Assembly: GCF_905171765.1 (NCBI RefSeq) | Contig: NC_053390.1 | Coordinates: 503,541,336 to 503,605,335, forward strand | Origin: Bufo bufo | Lineage: Eukaryota > Chordata > Amphibia > Anura > Bufonidae | Direction of reading: 5' to 3' | Length of the DNA: 64,000 nucleotides | Shown: positions 63,948 to 64,000 of the stretch, in pieces | Layout of the letters: every line of letters starts with the position of its first letter | How positions within the stretch are numbered: position 1 is the first letter of the stretch | Position numbers and translations under genes: made by a program | Notes under the pieces: generated by a model | What the model saw: only the letters and a program-made list of their open reading frames with translations | The model's database searches: none | What the model was told of the DNA's origin: nothing

Positions 63948-64000
63948 TCCTTTATTCACACATGTCATAGCAACATTTCAGTCCCCTCATGGAACCTTTT
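63948..64000 (-). mobile_element. Penelope-like or similar retroelement tail, minus strand, cut by window end
   Basis: The minus strand reads CCATGAGGGGACTGAAATGT then TGCTATGACA and GAATAAAGGAC. This resembles the 'GAAACGTTG ... AATAAA' tail at 600-720 with a degenerate hammerhead core. It abuts the family A copy. The call is tentative because only about 50 bp are in the window. Confidence 0.35.

Overview
This window looks like nuclear DNA from an amphibian, most likely an anuran. That is an inference from repeat content: five Tc1-like copies in four or five families, a ZBED-type hAT transposon, a CR1/L2-like LINE, gmr1-like Ty3/gypsy copies, TTAA- and TTA-flanked inverted-repeat elements, and hammerhead/Penelope-like tails. 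There is no bacterial gene organisation, operon or CRISPR array. No complete host gene was recognised. The only host-gene candidate is a possible signal-peptide exon with a splice donor at 21902-22007.

Layout, 1-27 kb. An unassigned stretch with a degenerate hammerhead-like motif is followed by a 200-N gap, then a long hAT transposase (2472-5117) whose 3' side carries a 141-bp tandem array and ends near 7035. Next come a foldback MITE, a Tc1-like element (7662-10745) interrupted by a second one (7894-9538) with an uninterrupted transposase gene, and a 5'-truncated LINE on the minus strand (11105-13765). A multiply interrupted DNA-transposon-like unit (14364-19784) follows, then several MITEs, the candidate exon, a minus-strand gypsy remnant and unassigned DNA.

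Layout, 27-47 kb. This block is built almost entirely of inverted and tandem repeats. TTAA-bounded, hairpin-rich arms at 28735 and 46012 enclose a 191-bp array, a 772-bp array of palindromic dimers, an inverted pair of about 0.5 kb, a 3.37-kb near-identical duplication and a 1098-bp near-identical duplication. The many short ORFs in this block follow from the palindromes and do not look like genes.

Layout, 47-64 kb. A probable solo LTR, a frameshifted Tc1 copy, a hAT remnant split by a 3.0-kb minisatellite-bearing element with a perfect 8-bp target duplication, and a decayed Ty3/gypsy element follow. In the gypsy element integrase lies upstream of reverse transcriptase, the gmr1-type order. 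A young Tc1 copy (60130-61742) interrupts its 3' side. The window ends with a tRNA-like sequence, more TTAA-bounded repeats and a second Penelope-like tail. The genes do not form a pathway; they are transposon genes, and their relations are those of nested insertion.
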